Shown here: in pieces, positions 30,982 through 40,309 of the stretch | Position numbering within the stretch: position 1 is the first letter of the stretch | How the letters are laid out: each line of letters begins with the position of its first letter | DNA from: Mucilaginibacter conchicola | Lineage (GTDB): Bacteria; Bacteroidota; Bacteroidia; Sphingobacteriales; Sphingobacteriaceae | DNA length: 64,000 nucleotides | Direction: 5' to 3' | NCBI RefSeq assembly: GCF_003432115.1 | Contig: NZ_QWDC01000003.1 | Coordinates: 186,001-250,000 of the forward strand | Notes under the pieces: model-generated | The model's input: the letters and a program-made list of their open reading frames with translations, nothing else | Database searches by the model: none | What the model was told of the DNA's origin: nothing | Program-made: the position numbers and the translations under genes

Positions 30982-32223
30982 TTAATGGTTGTTCTGTGCG
31001 TTATTATGCATGGTAGCGGCAATAATAAAGGCCACCACTGCTATAATCAATCCGAACATGAAAATGTTGTAGGCATTGCGTAGTAAACGGTATTTTTTGC
31101 CCAAAACAACGCCCTGCGCGTACACATCGCGTATTAAACTTCCGTATAAAAAGTCTTTATCTTCCATCATTTTCACCATACCGTAGGTGTACTCTTCCAG
31201 GTCCATCTTGTAAAAATTACCAAAGAAAAGCAGGTTAACGCGTTTCTGATCAACATCTTCGCGCTGGAAAGTTCCCCTCGGGATGGATGGGCGGGTAGAG
31301 AGGATTGAGAAGGTCATAGCCAGTAAACTCACCGCCAATAAGATGAATGTTGGGATGATGAGGTATTCATACTCCGTTAACTTCCGCAACAGCAAACTGA
31401 TAATGGCCGATAGGATAATGGAGTTCACCGTTATCATAATGTGAGCTTTATTATCCGCCATATCACTTAAGCGCTGGTGGTTGCCACTGCTTATCCTGAA
31501 CATGGTCTCGATACCTTTATCAGGGCGGTCGGCTTTCTTTTTCTTTTTAGGTTCTTCTGTTTCCACGTTGTGTTGGGTTTCTGGTTCGGGAGAGGCGTTT
31601 ACCACTTCCGTGCCATGTTTGGCATCATAAGCGGCTATTTTATCTTTAAGTACCTGTATGTTCTTTTGCTTGCCACTGTTGAGCAGTACCTGGCAATAAT
31701 CGGTGTGGTAATGGTGGGCCTCCAGAAACTTAATGCTCTTTTTGCGCCACTCGTTCTTGCTCATTTCAATGCCGTGCACGGTTTCCAGCTCTTTTAATAA
31801 CTGCTTATCAGTCTTAAAGAAATCATCGGTACCCAGGTGGAACAGGTCGGCATCGCAAACTATCTTTTCCAGTTCGGTTTTAGGGTTTTGAGGCATTTGG
31901 GTGGCCATTATGCAGCCTTTTATCTCGTCGATTATCTGCTGGTCGGCCTCGTATTCCTTTAAGAATACCTCAGCAAGTTTGGCACTTTCTTCTTCGTGGC
32001 GTTTAATATCAACCATGTATCCCAGATCATGAAACCAGGCGGCAGCGTGTACGATGAAAAAATCGCGCTCGTTTAACTGGTAGTGATTGCCTATCTGGGT
32101 AGAGGCCGCCAGCATATTTTGGGTATGCTCAATATCGTGGTACACCAACCGCTCATCGGTATGGGTTTTGTAATAGAGCAGGGCGTAATCCTTAATTTTA
32201 TTAAGCAGGCCTGTGTAATTCAT
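30982..32223 (-). CDS. HD-domain phosphohydrolase fused to a Pycsar-effector-like (DUF5706) membrane domain
   Basis: A 413-residue two-part protein. Residues 1-200 form an HD phosphohydrolase domain, with H33, H65-D66 (HAAAWFHDLGY) and D124/D126 (VCDADL) as likely metal ligands. A lysine-rich acidic linker follows (about 205-240). Residues about 245-413 match DUF5706, the membrane domain of Pycsar effectors (MADNKAHIMITVNSIILSAI; FGNFYKMDLEEYTYGM), with two or three transmembrane helices plus one at the C-terminus. Pycsar effectors respond to cCMP or cUMP, but no pyrimidine cyclase gene is nearby. First gene of the ppk1 operon, so a nucleotide or stress role is more likely than a standalone Pycsar system (inference). 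Confidence 0.85.
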   Translation of the reverse strand: MNYTGLLNKIKDYALLYYKTHTDERLVYHDIEHTQNMLAASTQIGNHYQLNERDFFIVHAAAWFHDLGYMVDIKRHEEESAKLAEVFLKEYEADQQIIDEIKGCIMATQMPQNPKTELEKIVCDADLFHLGTDDFFKTDKQLLKELETVHGIEMSKNEWRKKSIKFLEAHHYHTDYCQVLLNSGKQKNIQVLKDKIAAYDAKHGTEVVNASPEPETQHNVETEEPKKKKKADRPDKGIETMFRISSGNHQRLSDMADNKAHIMITVNSIILSAIISLLLRKLTEYEYLIIPTFILLAVSLLAMTFSILSTRPSIPRGTFQREDVDQKRVNLLFFGNFYKMDLEEYTYGMVKMMEDKDFLYGSLIRDVYAQGVVLGKKYRLLRNAYNIFMFGLIIAVVAFIIAATMHNNAQNNH

Positions 32224-32338
32224 ATATTTTTAAGATAAGCAGATGCGGCCCGCTACTTTATTACCCGTAACTGACCTTTTTAAAGTGTAAATATTATTTA
32301 CTTTGGTAAAAATAAAAAATAATATCAGCCAACGCTTA

Positions 32339-32953
32339 ATGAAGCTGAACGCCAACCGATATATCTGTACGCTTATTGCACTCGTTTGCTGTTTTTTGCT
32401 TGTATTTGAGGCAAATAAAGCTCGCGCGCAGTCGCAAATTCAACAATTTGATGACAAGATAATGCTTGATCTGGCTGCCAGCCGCACACCGGGGCAAACC
32501 GATGTGATGATGTTCCTGTCAAAAAGCTACAAGTACGTTGATGTAGGCGTGCCCGCAGGCCTACTGGTTGGCGGCATCATCAGCAATGATAAACAAATGC
32601 GCCAAAATGCATTGTATATTGCCAGCAGCACAGCTATCTCTTACGGTGCCATGTTGCTCATTAAGCACCTGGTTAAACGCCCCCGTCCGTTTGTGCAGAA
32701 TATAAATATCGTACCGGTTTATCGCGCAAGCAGCACATCGTTCCCATCTGGGCATGCTACAAGTACATTTTCAACAGCCATGGCGCTGTCTAATGCTTAT
32801 CCAAAATGGTATGTTATTGCGCCCTCGTTTTTATGGGCGGGGTCGGTGGCATACTCGCGCATGTACCTGGGTGTACACTACCCAACCGACGTAACGGCAG
32901 GCGCTATCCTGGGAACCGGCACGGCATTGTTATTGCAACCTATCAGAAAGTAG
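32339..32953 (+). CDS. PAP2-family phosphatase
   Basis: A 204-residue membrane-associated acid phosphatase of the PAP2 superfamily, acting on lipid phosphates such as phosphatidic acid or undecaprenyl pyrophosphate. The three catalytic motifs are present: KHLVKRPRP, PSGHATSTFS and SRMYLGVHYPTD. An N-terminal hydrophobic segment (about 7-30, ending ARAQ) is a signal peptide or anchor. I chose the ATG at 32339; a TTG at 32303 is in frame but gives no better N-terminus. It diverges from the HD gene, and a repeat element follows directly. Confidence 0.92.
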   Translation: MKLNANRYICTLIALVCCFLLVFEANKARAQSQIQQFDDKIMLDLAASRTPGQTDVMMFLSKSYKYVDVGVPAGLLVGGIISNDKQMRQNALYIASSTAISYGAMLLIKHLVKRPRPFVQNINIVPVYRASSTSFPSGHATSTFSTAMALSNAYPKWYVIAPSFLWAGSVAYSRMYLGVHYPTDVTAGAILGTGTALLLQPIRK

Positions 32954-32958
32954 ATTTG

Positions 32959-33095
32959 ACTCACCCCGCGGCACTTCGTGCGCGACCCTCTCTTCGCTGC
33001 GCGAAAAGAGGGTAGAGGAGCGAAGATTAAACATTCCAACCCCTCTTTACGCTTGCGTAGAGAGGGGCGACAAGCGTATCGATGTCGGGGTGAGT
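32959..33095. repeat. 137-bp palindromic intergenic element, copy 2
   Basis: Starts ACTCACCCC and ends GGGGTGAGT, like 15498-15623, and has the same inner ACCCTCTC...AGAGGGG arms. Begins six bases after the PAP2 stop codon. Confidence 0.8.
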
Positions 33096-33170
33096 TGATG
33101 AAGCTCAAACTAATTTAAAAGATAAGTCCGCCTCAATCGTTCATCCTATTAAAGTCAAAAATCGAAAACG

Positions 33171-33203
33171 TAATATTATCGTATATAATATTATCTAATT
33201 TTG
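33171..33203 (+). promoter_or_regulatory. Promoter with inverted repeat upstream of the GAF protein gene
   Basis: TAATTTTG (33196-33203) is a perfect TAnnTTTG -7 element. No TTG is visible at -33; that position is occupied by a perfect 9-bp inverted repeat, TAATATTAT (33171-33179) with ATAATATTA (33185-33193). This suggests an activator or repressor site. Confidence 0.5.
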
Positions 33204-33249
33204 TATTATAATTTATTGGCGCAAAGCTATTAAGCGCGCTAAACTGAGC

Positions 33250-35625
33250 ATGAATCTTAAAAGATATACAGATAGTCCATTGCAGATGAGCATCTCCTTT
33301 CACATGGTGATAGAGCATCTGGAGCAGGTTGCTGCAAGCGGCAACGGCCTTACTGCGCAACGGGCACAGCAGTTGGTACAACTGGCTGATGAGCATCCCG
33401 AACTGCGCGAGGGCACTGCTGATGCAAAATGGATTGAAAAACATACTGACATTATTACCGAGCTACTGGCCGATCTTTTCCCGGCGATATTAACCGATAA
33501 CGAGATAAAAGCCATCACCGTTCCTTTCCAGGATGTGCTGCTTAACCCAACCAGGCGTTTGCAGAATATTTTGAAAGAGGCAGGACCCAAGTTTGACATC
33601 ACCATACGCGATTTTGATGAGCACCAGGTTTATGTAAACACCTGCTGCATTATTCTTAACGAGCACTACGGCACCAACTTCAATTTCTCGCGTCCGCTGT
33701 TTTATGATATCCCCAACGCACAGGGTATTATGAAACATTACCGCATTTTGTACAATGCCGATTTTATGGAGCTTACCCCAACCGATAAAGCGGTTGAGAT
33801 AGCCCCTAAAGATATTGACCTGCTGCGCGATAACTTTGACGACCTTGAGCTATGGAAAAAATATTTCCCTGCCGGCAGCTGGTTGCTGAAGGGTTTTGCC
33901 ATTGTAAACCTGTTTGATGCCACGGTAGAGAATGCAGTATCGGCACTTAAGGGTACTTTATTAGGTGCTGCCTACGGCGATGACCTGAAAACCAAAATAC
34001 TGGAAGTTTTCCGTTCCATATACAAAATACCTCATCTTCAGCTGGGTTTCACCTCGTTTAACGAGGCCGAGAATAAGTTTAGCCTGGCTACCTTCAATCC
34101 AAAACTAAAAAGCTATTTGCTAAAGGATGGCGATGAAGAAGAATGCTTTGAATCTATCTGCGTAAAATCAATGCAGCAGCTGGTGCAGCAGCAGAGGTAT
34201 TTTGCCATATCAAACGTGTATAAATTTCTGCAGGCCGATCCCGGTAATGTGATGGCACAGCGCCTGTTAGACCAGGGCGTGCAAAGCGTGATATTGGCAC
34301 CGGTGGTAAAGAACGGCCATTTGCTGGGCGTTATCGAAGTTATATCAGAAAAAGCCGGCGACCTCAACAGTATTAATGCTAATCAGTTGGAGATCATAAT
34401 GCCGTACATTACCGATACCATTGACAGGCAGTACAGCTTTATGCAAAACCAGGTGCAGGCACTTATCCAGAACGAGTACACCACTATACACCCAAGCGTT
34501 TACTGGAAATTCAGGAAAGAAGCCCTGAAAGCTATTAAAGCCCGCGCCGAAAAACAAGAGTATACCCTTAGAGAAGTTACCTTCCCTGATGTGGCACCGC
34601 TTTACGGGCAAATAGATATTAAAGGGTCATCAGATACACGTAACCATAGCGTTCAGCTGGATTTGCGTGCGCAATTAGGCGCCCTGATACCACTGGTTGA
34701 AGAATTGCACGTAGGCGTAAAAGACGCAGACTATACCCAAAACATCCAAAACCTGCAGGAGCTGGCCATGGACGTGCAGAGTACTTTAAAAGCAGATACC
34801 GAACAATTTATACAGAACTATTTAGAAACACGTATACACCCACTGTTAAGGTCGGCTAAAAACCTTACTGTTGCCCAGCGCAACACCATTGATAACTATT
34901 TTGCCCAGGCAGATAAAACCGGCGACTATCACATGAATCGCCGCAGATATGAAGAGACGGTAGCACTCATTAATCAAAAAATGGCCTCGGTGTTAGACCT
35001 TGCACAGGTTGGTGCGCAGGCTGCTTATCCGCACTACTATGAGCGTTTTAAAACTGATGGTATTGAGCATAACATGTACATAGGGCAGGCAATTAGTCCG
35101 GCTAAGCCCTATGATGTAAATAAGCTGTATAACCTGCGTTTATGGCAACTGCAGGTGATGTGCCAGATGGAGTTGGAGCACCGTTTCCTGAAAGATAAAC
35201 TGCCTTATCCGCTGGATGTAACCTCGTTGATTTTGGTTTACAGCCAGCAAATGTCAATCCGTTTCCGTATGGATGAAAAACGTTTTGATGTGGATGGCAG
35301 CTACAATGCCAGGTTCGAGATTGTAAAAAAACGTATCGATAAAGCATTTATAAAGGGTTCGCAGCAAAGGTTAACTGCTGTGGGTAAGATCACCATTGTT
35401 TACTCCAACCACGAAGAAGAGGTAGAGTATCTGAACTATATCCGCTTCCTGCAAAGCAACAAACTGTTAGAGGATGAGGTAGAGATGCTTGAGGTAGAAG
35501 ACCTGCAAGGCGTATCAGGCTTAAAGGCCCTGCGTGTGCGTATCCGCTACAATACCAGTTTGCCGGTGGCTAATTTTTATACCTATAAAGAGATGCAGGA
35601 GCAAAACGCGGCGGTTACCGCTTAA
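33250..35625 (+). CDS. Large GAF-domain protein, Bacteroidota type
   Basis: A 791-residue cytoplasmic protein with no signal peptide. A GAF-like sensory domain is visible at about 270-400 (LLDQGVQSVILAPVVKNGHLLGVIEVISEKAGDLN). The flanking regions are helical and unassigned; there is no kinase, cyclase or output domain that I can see. The C-terminal 200 residues (from DVTSLILVYSQQMSIRFRM) form an alpha/beta region of unknown nature. It precedes two histidine kinase genes on the same strand (gaps of 96 and 32 bases) and may work with them. Function is unknown. Confidence 0.75.
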   Translation: MNLKRYTDSPLQMSISFHMVIEHLEQVAASGNGLTAQRAQQLVQLADEHPELREGTADAKWIEKHTDIITELLADLFPAILTDNEIKAITVPFQDVLLNPTRRLQNILKEAGPKFDITIRDFDEHQVYVNTCCIILNEHYGTNFNFSRPLFYDIPNAQGIMKHYRILYNADFMELTPTDKAVEIAPKDIDLLRDNFDDLELWKKYFPAGSWLLKGFAIVNLFDATVENAVSALKGTLLGAAYGDDLKTKILEVFRSIYKIPHLQLGFTSFNEAENKFSLATFNPKLKSYLLKDGDEEECFESICVKSMQQLVQQQRYFAISNVYKFLQADPGNVMAQRLLDQGVQSVILAPVVKNGHLLGVIEVISEKAGDLNSINANQLEIIMPYITDTIDRQYSFMQNQVQALIQNEYTTIHPSVYWKFRKEALKAIKARAEKQEYTLREVTFPDVAPLYGQIDIKGSSDTRNHSVQLDLRAQLGALIPLVEELHVGVKDADYTQNIQNLQELAMDVQSTLKADTEQFIQNYLETRIHPLLRSAKNLTVAQRNTIDNYFAQADKTGDYHMNRRRYEETVALINQKMASVLDLAQVGAQAAYPHYYERFKTDGIEHNMYIGQAISPAKPYDVNKLYNLRLWQLQVMCQMELEHRFLKDKLPYPLDVTSLILVYSQQMSIRFRMDEKRFDVDGSYNARFEIVKKRIDKAFIKGSQQRLTAVGKITIVYSNHEEEVEYLNYIRFLQSNKLLEDEVEMLEVEDLQGVSGLKALRVRIRYNTSLPVANFYTYKEMQEQNAAVTA

Positions 35626-35721
35626 GGGTACCTTATATTCCTTAAAAGTTTAAAAATAGGTGTTATAACAGTTTATGTTTTGCGTTAAAGTTTATTAGTT
35701 TAGCGGCAACATACTACTTTA

Positions 35722-38124
35722 ATGAACAACGATCCACGCCGGCTTAGCAGCGACGATATTCTGGATATACTTTCTTTATCAGATAATGCGACAGCCATTT
35801 ACACTGGTACTGACGTTATTATCCAATCTGCATCAGATGCCATGCTCCGTTTTTGGGATGTGGGCAGGGATGTTATCGGTTTGCCGCTTGATGAGGCCGT
35901 ACCGGCGTTAAAGGGACAGGAGTTTATAGATATGCTGCGCAATGTGTGGCTTACCGGCGAAACCATTTCCGGCCAGAATACGCCCGCCATGCTAACCCGT
36001 AATGGCCAGCTGCAAACATTTTATTACGATTTTGAATACCGCGGTATTAAGCACAGTGATGGCAGTACACGCTGTATTTTGCACACCGCAAACGATGTTA
36101 CCGACCGCGTGCTTGCCCGGCAGCGCGAAAATAACCTGGAGACCGAACTGCAGGCCATGAACGAGGAACTGAGCGCCACCAACGAGGAACTGGCTGCTGC
36201 CAACGAAGAGTTAGCCGCCAGTAACGAGGAAATGGCTGCCAGCAACGAGGAGCTACTATCAACCAACGAGGAACTTAACGAAGCCAACTTTAACCTTGGT
36301 GAAAGCGAATCGAGGTTCAGGAATATGATCATGCAGGCACCGGTAGCCATCTCTCTGGTTACCGGGCGCAATTTGGTAGTTGAAGCGGCTAACGAACGTG
36401 TGCTAAATATATGGGGCCGTACGGATGAGATCATCGGGATGCCGCTTATTGAGGCATTACCCGAGTTGCAGGGACAAGAGTTTCTGCGCCTGTTGGATGA
36501 TGTATTTACTACCGGCGTTGAATACTATGGTACTGAGGCACCTGCCATGACCATGCATGAGGGGCAGCTTTATCAGGGCTATTACGATTTTATATACCAT
36601 CCGCTAAAAAATAATAACGACGGGGTTTATGCCATATTGATAGTAGCTACCGAGGTTACCGAGCAGGTAAACTCGCGCAAGCGCCTGCAACAAAGCCAAA
36701 ACCGCCTCAGCAGCATGGTGATGACAGCCCCTATAGCCATGACGGTACTAAAAGGGCGCGACCTGGTGATAGAACTGGCCAACCAACCAATGTTTGAGAT
36801 ATGGGGCCGTACACCGGGCCAGGTCATCAACAAGAAATTGCTGGATGTTTTCCCCGAACTGATAGGGCAGCCATTTCCTGATATGTTGCAGGGTGTGTTT
36901 GATACAGGTAAAAAACTGGCCCTGCCCGAGATACCTGTTGACGTTTCAACCGCCATGGGTATGGTAAATTATATGGTTGATTTTTCGTATGACCCTTTGT
37001 TTGATACTGAAGGTAATGTAGAGGCCATATTGGCAACCGTGATAGATATTACCGATAAGGTAAACTCGCGCCGCGAGTTGCAGCAGGCGCGCGATACGTT
37101 GCGCCTCGCTATTGATTCGGCAGATATTGGTACATGGTCTGTTGATATTAAAACAGGCGTAGTAAAATTCTCTGACCAGGCCCTGCGCCTGCAATCCATC
37201 CCCAAAGGGCATCCGTTGAGTTTTGATGATTCTTTTAAGATGATATTGCCGGAGTATGTTGACGGCGTACGCAACAGCATTCAAAAAGCGATAGAAACCC
37301 AAGAGAGTTTCCAGATAGAGTTTAGGATGAACCCCATGGATGGCAGCAGCCCACGCTGGTTGCGCTCAACAGGGCAGGCCTACTATGATGGCAACGGCAC
37401 AGCGCTGAGCATTGCCGGTACCATGATGGATATTACTGAGAGTAAAGCTTATGATCAACAAAAAGACGATTTTATAAGTATTGCCAGCCACGAGCTTAAA
37501 ACGCCTGTAACCAGTTTAAAGGCAGCTTTGCAATTGCTGGATAGGATGAAGGATAATCCATCGCCGGGCATGATGGCGCGTTTAATAGAGCAAAGCAACC
37601 GCAGCATGGAGAAGATAAGCAGCCTGATAGAAGACCTGCTTAATCTTAGCCGCATGAACGAGGGCCAGTTGCAATTGGTAGAAACAAGTTTTGATATTGT
37701 TAAACTGATGCATGATTGCTGTAGCCATATCCGCGCAGCGGGTAAGCATAACCTGGTATTAACCGGCGAAGAGCATTTGGAAGTTTTTGCCGACGAACAC
37801 CGGATAGATCAGGTGGTGGTTAACCTGGTAAATAATGCAGTTAAGTACGCGCCAAACTCGAAAGATATTATCTTAAACGTTGAGAAAAACAACAATGAGG
37901 TAAGGGTTTCTATCTCAGATACCGGCCCCGGCATTCCAAAAGATAAGCAGCAGTATTTATTTGAACGCTATTATCAAACAGATGCGTCGGGTTATAAAAA
38001 CTCAGGCCTTGGCCTTGGGTTGTACATCAGCGCCGAAATCATCAGGAAACACCATGGCCAGATAGGGGTAAATAGTGCCCCGGGAGAAGGCAGCACTTTC
38101 TGGTTTACTTTACCAATAAAATAG
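35722..38124 (+). CDS. Multi-PAS sensor histidine kinase
   Basis: An 800-residue soluble sensor kinase with no transmembrane segment. Four PAS domains lie at about 18-130, 195-315, 322-440 and 450-570. Between the first two is a coiled coil made of repeated NEEL/NEEM units (about 140-190). The HisKA domain has the phosphoacceptor H590 in SIASHELKTPV. The HATPase domain (about 690-800) shows NLVNNAVKYAP, DTGPGIP and GLGLGLYISAEI. No receiver domain is fused. A second kinase gene follows 32 bases later. The lack of a neighbouring response regulator leaves its target open. Confidence 0.92.
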   Translation: MNNDPRRLSSDDILDILSLSDNATAIYTGTDVIIQSASDAMLRFWDVGRDVIGLPLDEAVPALKGQEFIDMLRNVWLTGETISGQNTPAMLTRNGQLQTFYYDFEYRGIKHSDGSTRCILHTANDVTDRVLARQRENNLETELQAMNEELSATNEELAAANEELAASNEEMAASNEELLSTNEELNEANFNLGESESRFRNMIMQAPVAISLVTGRNLVVEAANERVLNIWGRTDEIIGMPLIEALPELQGQEFLRLLDDVFTTGVEYYGTEAPAMTMHEGQLYQGYYDFIYHPLKNNNDGVYAILIVATEVTEQVNSRKRLQQSQNRLSSMVMTAPIAMTVLKGRDLVIELANQPMFEIWGRTPGQVINKKLLDVFPELIGQPFPDMLQGVFDTGKKLALPEIPVDVSTAMGMVNYMVDFSYDPLFDTEGNVEAILATVIDITDKVNSRRELQQARDTLRLAIDSADIGTWSVDIKTGVVKFSDQALRLQSIPKGHPLSFDDSFKMILPEYVDGVRNSIQKAIETQESFQIEFRMNPMDGSSPRWLRSTGQAYYDGNGTALSIAGTMMDITESKAYDQQKDDFISIASHELKTPVTSLKAALQLLDRMKDNPSPGMMARLIEQSNRSMEKISSLIEDLLNLSRMNEGQLQLVETSFDIVKLMHDCCSHIRAAGKHNLVLTGEEHLEVFADEHRIDQVVVNLVNNAVKYAPNSKDIILNVEKNNNEVRVSISDTGPGIPKDKQQYLFERYYQTDASGYKNSGLGLGLYISAEIIRKHHGQIGVNSAPGEGSTFWFTLPIK

Positions 38125-38156
38125 TTTACCTTTAGAATACTTTTTAAACTATTAAT

Positions 38157-39383
38157 TTGAATACGCCCTATCCTGTTCCCCAAAACGAAGCGGGTCGACT
38201 TGAATCGCTCGTTACTTATGATATAATGGATACGGAAGCAGATGCCGCTTTTGATGAACTTACTGCACTTGCATCTGAGATAGCCCAAACACCAATTGCC
38301 CTTGTAACCCTTTTAGATGGCAGCCGCCAATGGTTTAAATCGGCACACGGGACTGATTTTACCGAAACCCCGCGCGAGCATGCCTTCTGTGCACATACCA
38401 TAGTAGACCAATCGCAGCCGCTTGTGGTTAATGACGCCCGTAAGGACGATCGTTTTAAAAACAATCCGCTGGTAACCGGCGATACGCAGGTGATATTTTA
38501 TGCCGGTGTTCCGCTGGTTAATGACGAAGGCTTTGCCCTTGGCTCGCTTTGTGTGATAGACCATGAGCCTAAACAGCTTACTGAAACCCAACTGAAGGCT
38601 TTAAATACCCTTGGCAGGCAGGTGCTTACGCAAATGGAACTGCGCCGCAAAATTGCCCAGTTAGAGCGTAGCAATGAGGCCTTAACAGAGGCTAATACTT
38701 TTATCCAGAAGTTTGCGCACATGGCGGCCCATGATATCAAGAACCCTATGAGCAGTATTTTACTTACTGCACAGGCGCTTGAGGCAAGATTGAAAAATAT
38801 CGGCGACGAGAAAAGCACCGCCCTCGCGCTTATGGTATCTAAAGCAGCTAAACGCCTCATTAACCTGCTTAACGAGATGCTCGACTACTCTAAAGAGCCA
38901 TCAATGCTGCTGATGAACCAGCAGGATATCTGCGTGAGCACTTTGCTGAAAAATATAGTAGACCTGAGCGAATTTCCGGCTAATATTGATATCCGCATAC
39001 CAGAAGGTACGCATATCATATCCACGTCGGGCGTGGCTTTGGAGCAGATCTTTATGAACCTGCTGAACAACGCAGTTCGTTATAACGATAAGGACAGAGG
39101 GCAGATAAAAGTAAGCTTTACCGATGCCGGCGAGCACCACAGTTTCACCGTAACCGATAACGGGGTAGGGATTGCTAATAAAGATATCGATCGCATTTTT
39201 GAGAAGGCCGTAACCCTAAGCACGGTAGACTGCTTTAACAAACCCGGCAAAGGTTTGGGTTTGTACACCGTGAAACTTTTGGTAGAGAAACTCCAGGGCA
39301 CTATCAGCGTTCAATCCAATTTGGGTGAAGGTTCTGCATTTACTTTCACTATAAAAAAAGATGTGGCTGTTGACGCCGCCTGA
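38157..39383 (+). CDS. GAF-domain sensor histidine kinase
   Basis: A 408-residue soluble kinase. It starts at a TTG: the frame is closed by a stop at 38145 and the next ATG would remove the conserved N-terminus (PYPVPQNEAGRLESLVTYDIMDTEADAAFDELT), typical of this family. The GAF domain is at about 20-160 (DGSRQWFKSAHG; GSLCVIDHEPKQL). HisKA carries H192 in AAHDIKNPMSS, and the HATPase shows NLLNNAVRYND, DNGVGI and GKGLGLYTVKLLVEK. It is probably co-transcribed with the PAS kinase upstream and abuts the convergent gene with no spacer. Confidence 0.9.
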   Translation: MNTPYPVPQNEAGRLESLVTYDIMDTEADAAFDELTALASEIAQTPIALVTLLDGSRQWFKSAHGTDFTETPREHAFCAHTIVDQSQPLVVNDARKDDRFKNNPLVTGDTQVIFYAGVPLVNDEGFALGSLCVIDHEPKQLTETQLKALNTLGRQVLTQMELRRKIAQLERSNEALTEANTFIQKFAHMAAHDIKNPMSSILLTAQALEARLKNIGDEKSTALALMVSKAAKRLINLLNEMLDYSKEPSMLLMNQQDICVSTLLKNIVDLSEFPANIDIRIPEGTHIISTSGVALEQIFMNLLNNAVRYNDKDRGQIKVSFTDAGEHHSFTVTDNGVGIANKDIDRIFEKAVTLSTVDCFNKPGKGLGLYTVKLLVEKLQGTISVQSNLGEGSAFTFTIKKDVAVDAA

Positions 39384-39608
39384 TCAGTCCCAAACAATAT
39401 ACCATTTGCCCTCGTCGGTTTTAGCGTAGCTGAGGCCATCGCTCATCTGGTGAACATCGCGGCCTTCAACACTGCTGTAATAATTGCGCCTTTCATACAC
39501 ACGTATGCCATTGTTTTCGCGCTGAAGGAATACCATCAGGGCGTTCATAGACGGGCCTATCTCGTGTAGCCATATACTGTCGCCCTCTTTAACAAATGCT
39601 GAACTCAT
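39384..39608 (-). CDS. Small protein of unknown function
   Basis: A 74-residue soluble protein with several aromatic residues (NYYSSVEG; KWYIVWD at the end) that I do not recognise. Its stop codon abuts that of the convergent kinase gene. The ATG at 39608 diverges from alkB across 62 bases. It has no signal peptide. Confidence 0.55.
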   Translation of the reverse strand: MSSAFVKEGDSIWLHEIGPSMNALMVFLQRENNGIRVYERRNYYSSVEGRDVHQMSDGLSYAKTDEGKWYIVWD

Positions 39609-39670
39609 TATCTTATATTTTTACGCCTTAGGTACAACACTATTCGTGCCGAAATGCTGTTATTATTTTG

Positions 39671-40282
39671 ATGGAACAATTAAGCTTTTTTGATGGCGGT
39701 TTGCAAAGCACCAGGCATCTCCCGCTGGAGTTACTGGACTATCGCGCCAATTTTTTTACGTTGGATGAGAGCACCTCGTTCATCCAAAAGCTTAAAACAG
39801 ACATCGACTGGAAACAGGAAACTATCCAGATGTATGGCAAAACCTTGAACACGCCCCGCCTCACTGCCTGGTACGGCGATAATGAACGAACCTATGCCTT
39901 CAGCGGTAACAAATATCACCCCATGCCCTGGACACCCGAACTATTGCAGATAAAACAACGTGTGGACGAAGCTGCCGGTATCCGTTTCAACAGCGTGTTA
40001 CTAAACTACTACCGCAACGGCAACGATTCGGTAGCCTGGCACGCCGATGATGAGCCTGAACTTGGGCGTAACCCTGTTATCGCCTCGGTAAGTTTCGGGC
40101 AGGCACGCCGGTTTGATATTCGCCACAAAGAAGATCATAAGCTGCGCCACTCGGTAGAGCTGGAGAACGGCTCGCTCCTCATCATGAAAGGCGACCTGCA
40201 GCACAACTGGGAGCACCAGGTACCCAAATCAACCAAGATGTTAAAGGAAAGGGTTAATTTGACGTTTAGGGTGATAGGGTGA
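39671..40282 (+). CDS. alkB: AlkB-type 2-oxoglutarate/Fe(II) dioxygenase
   Basis: A 203-residue AlkB homologue that removes alkyl groups from damaged DNA or RNA bases by oxidation. The iron ligands are H124 and D126 (AWHADDEPELG) and H182 (NWEHQVPK). Arginines near 194 and 200 (ERVNLTFR) would bind 2-oxoglutarate. PRLTAWYGD and YAFSG are typical of the nucleotide-recognition lid. The ATG at 39671 is preferred over the TTG three bases earlier. It has no partner gene, and a hairpin array follows. Confidence 0.95.
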   Translation: MEQLSFFDGGLQSTRHLPLELLDYRANFFTLDESTSFIQKLKTDIDWKQETIQMYGKTLNTPRLTAWYGDNERTYAFSGNKYHPMPWTPELLQIKQRVDEAAGIRFNSVLLNYYRNGNDSVAWHADDEPELGRNPVIASVSFGQARRFDIRHKEDHKLRHSVELENGSLLIMKGDLQHNWEHQVPKSTKMLKERVNLTFRVIG

Positions 40283-40309
40283 AGGAATAAACCTGTCATT
40301 TCAAACACT

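Noticed and set aside
30982..32223. A complete Pycsar defence system
   Set aside because: No cyclase gene is adjacent; the neighbours are ppk1 and envelope genes, so only the effector-like domain is supported.
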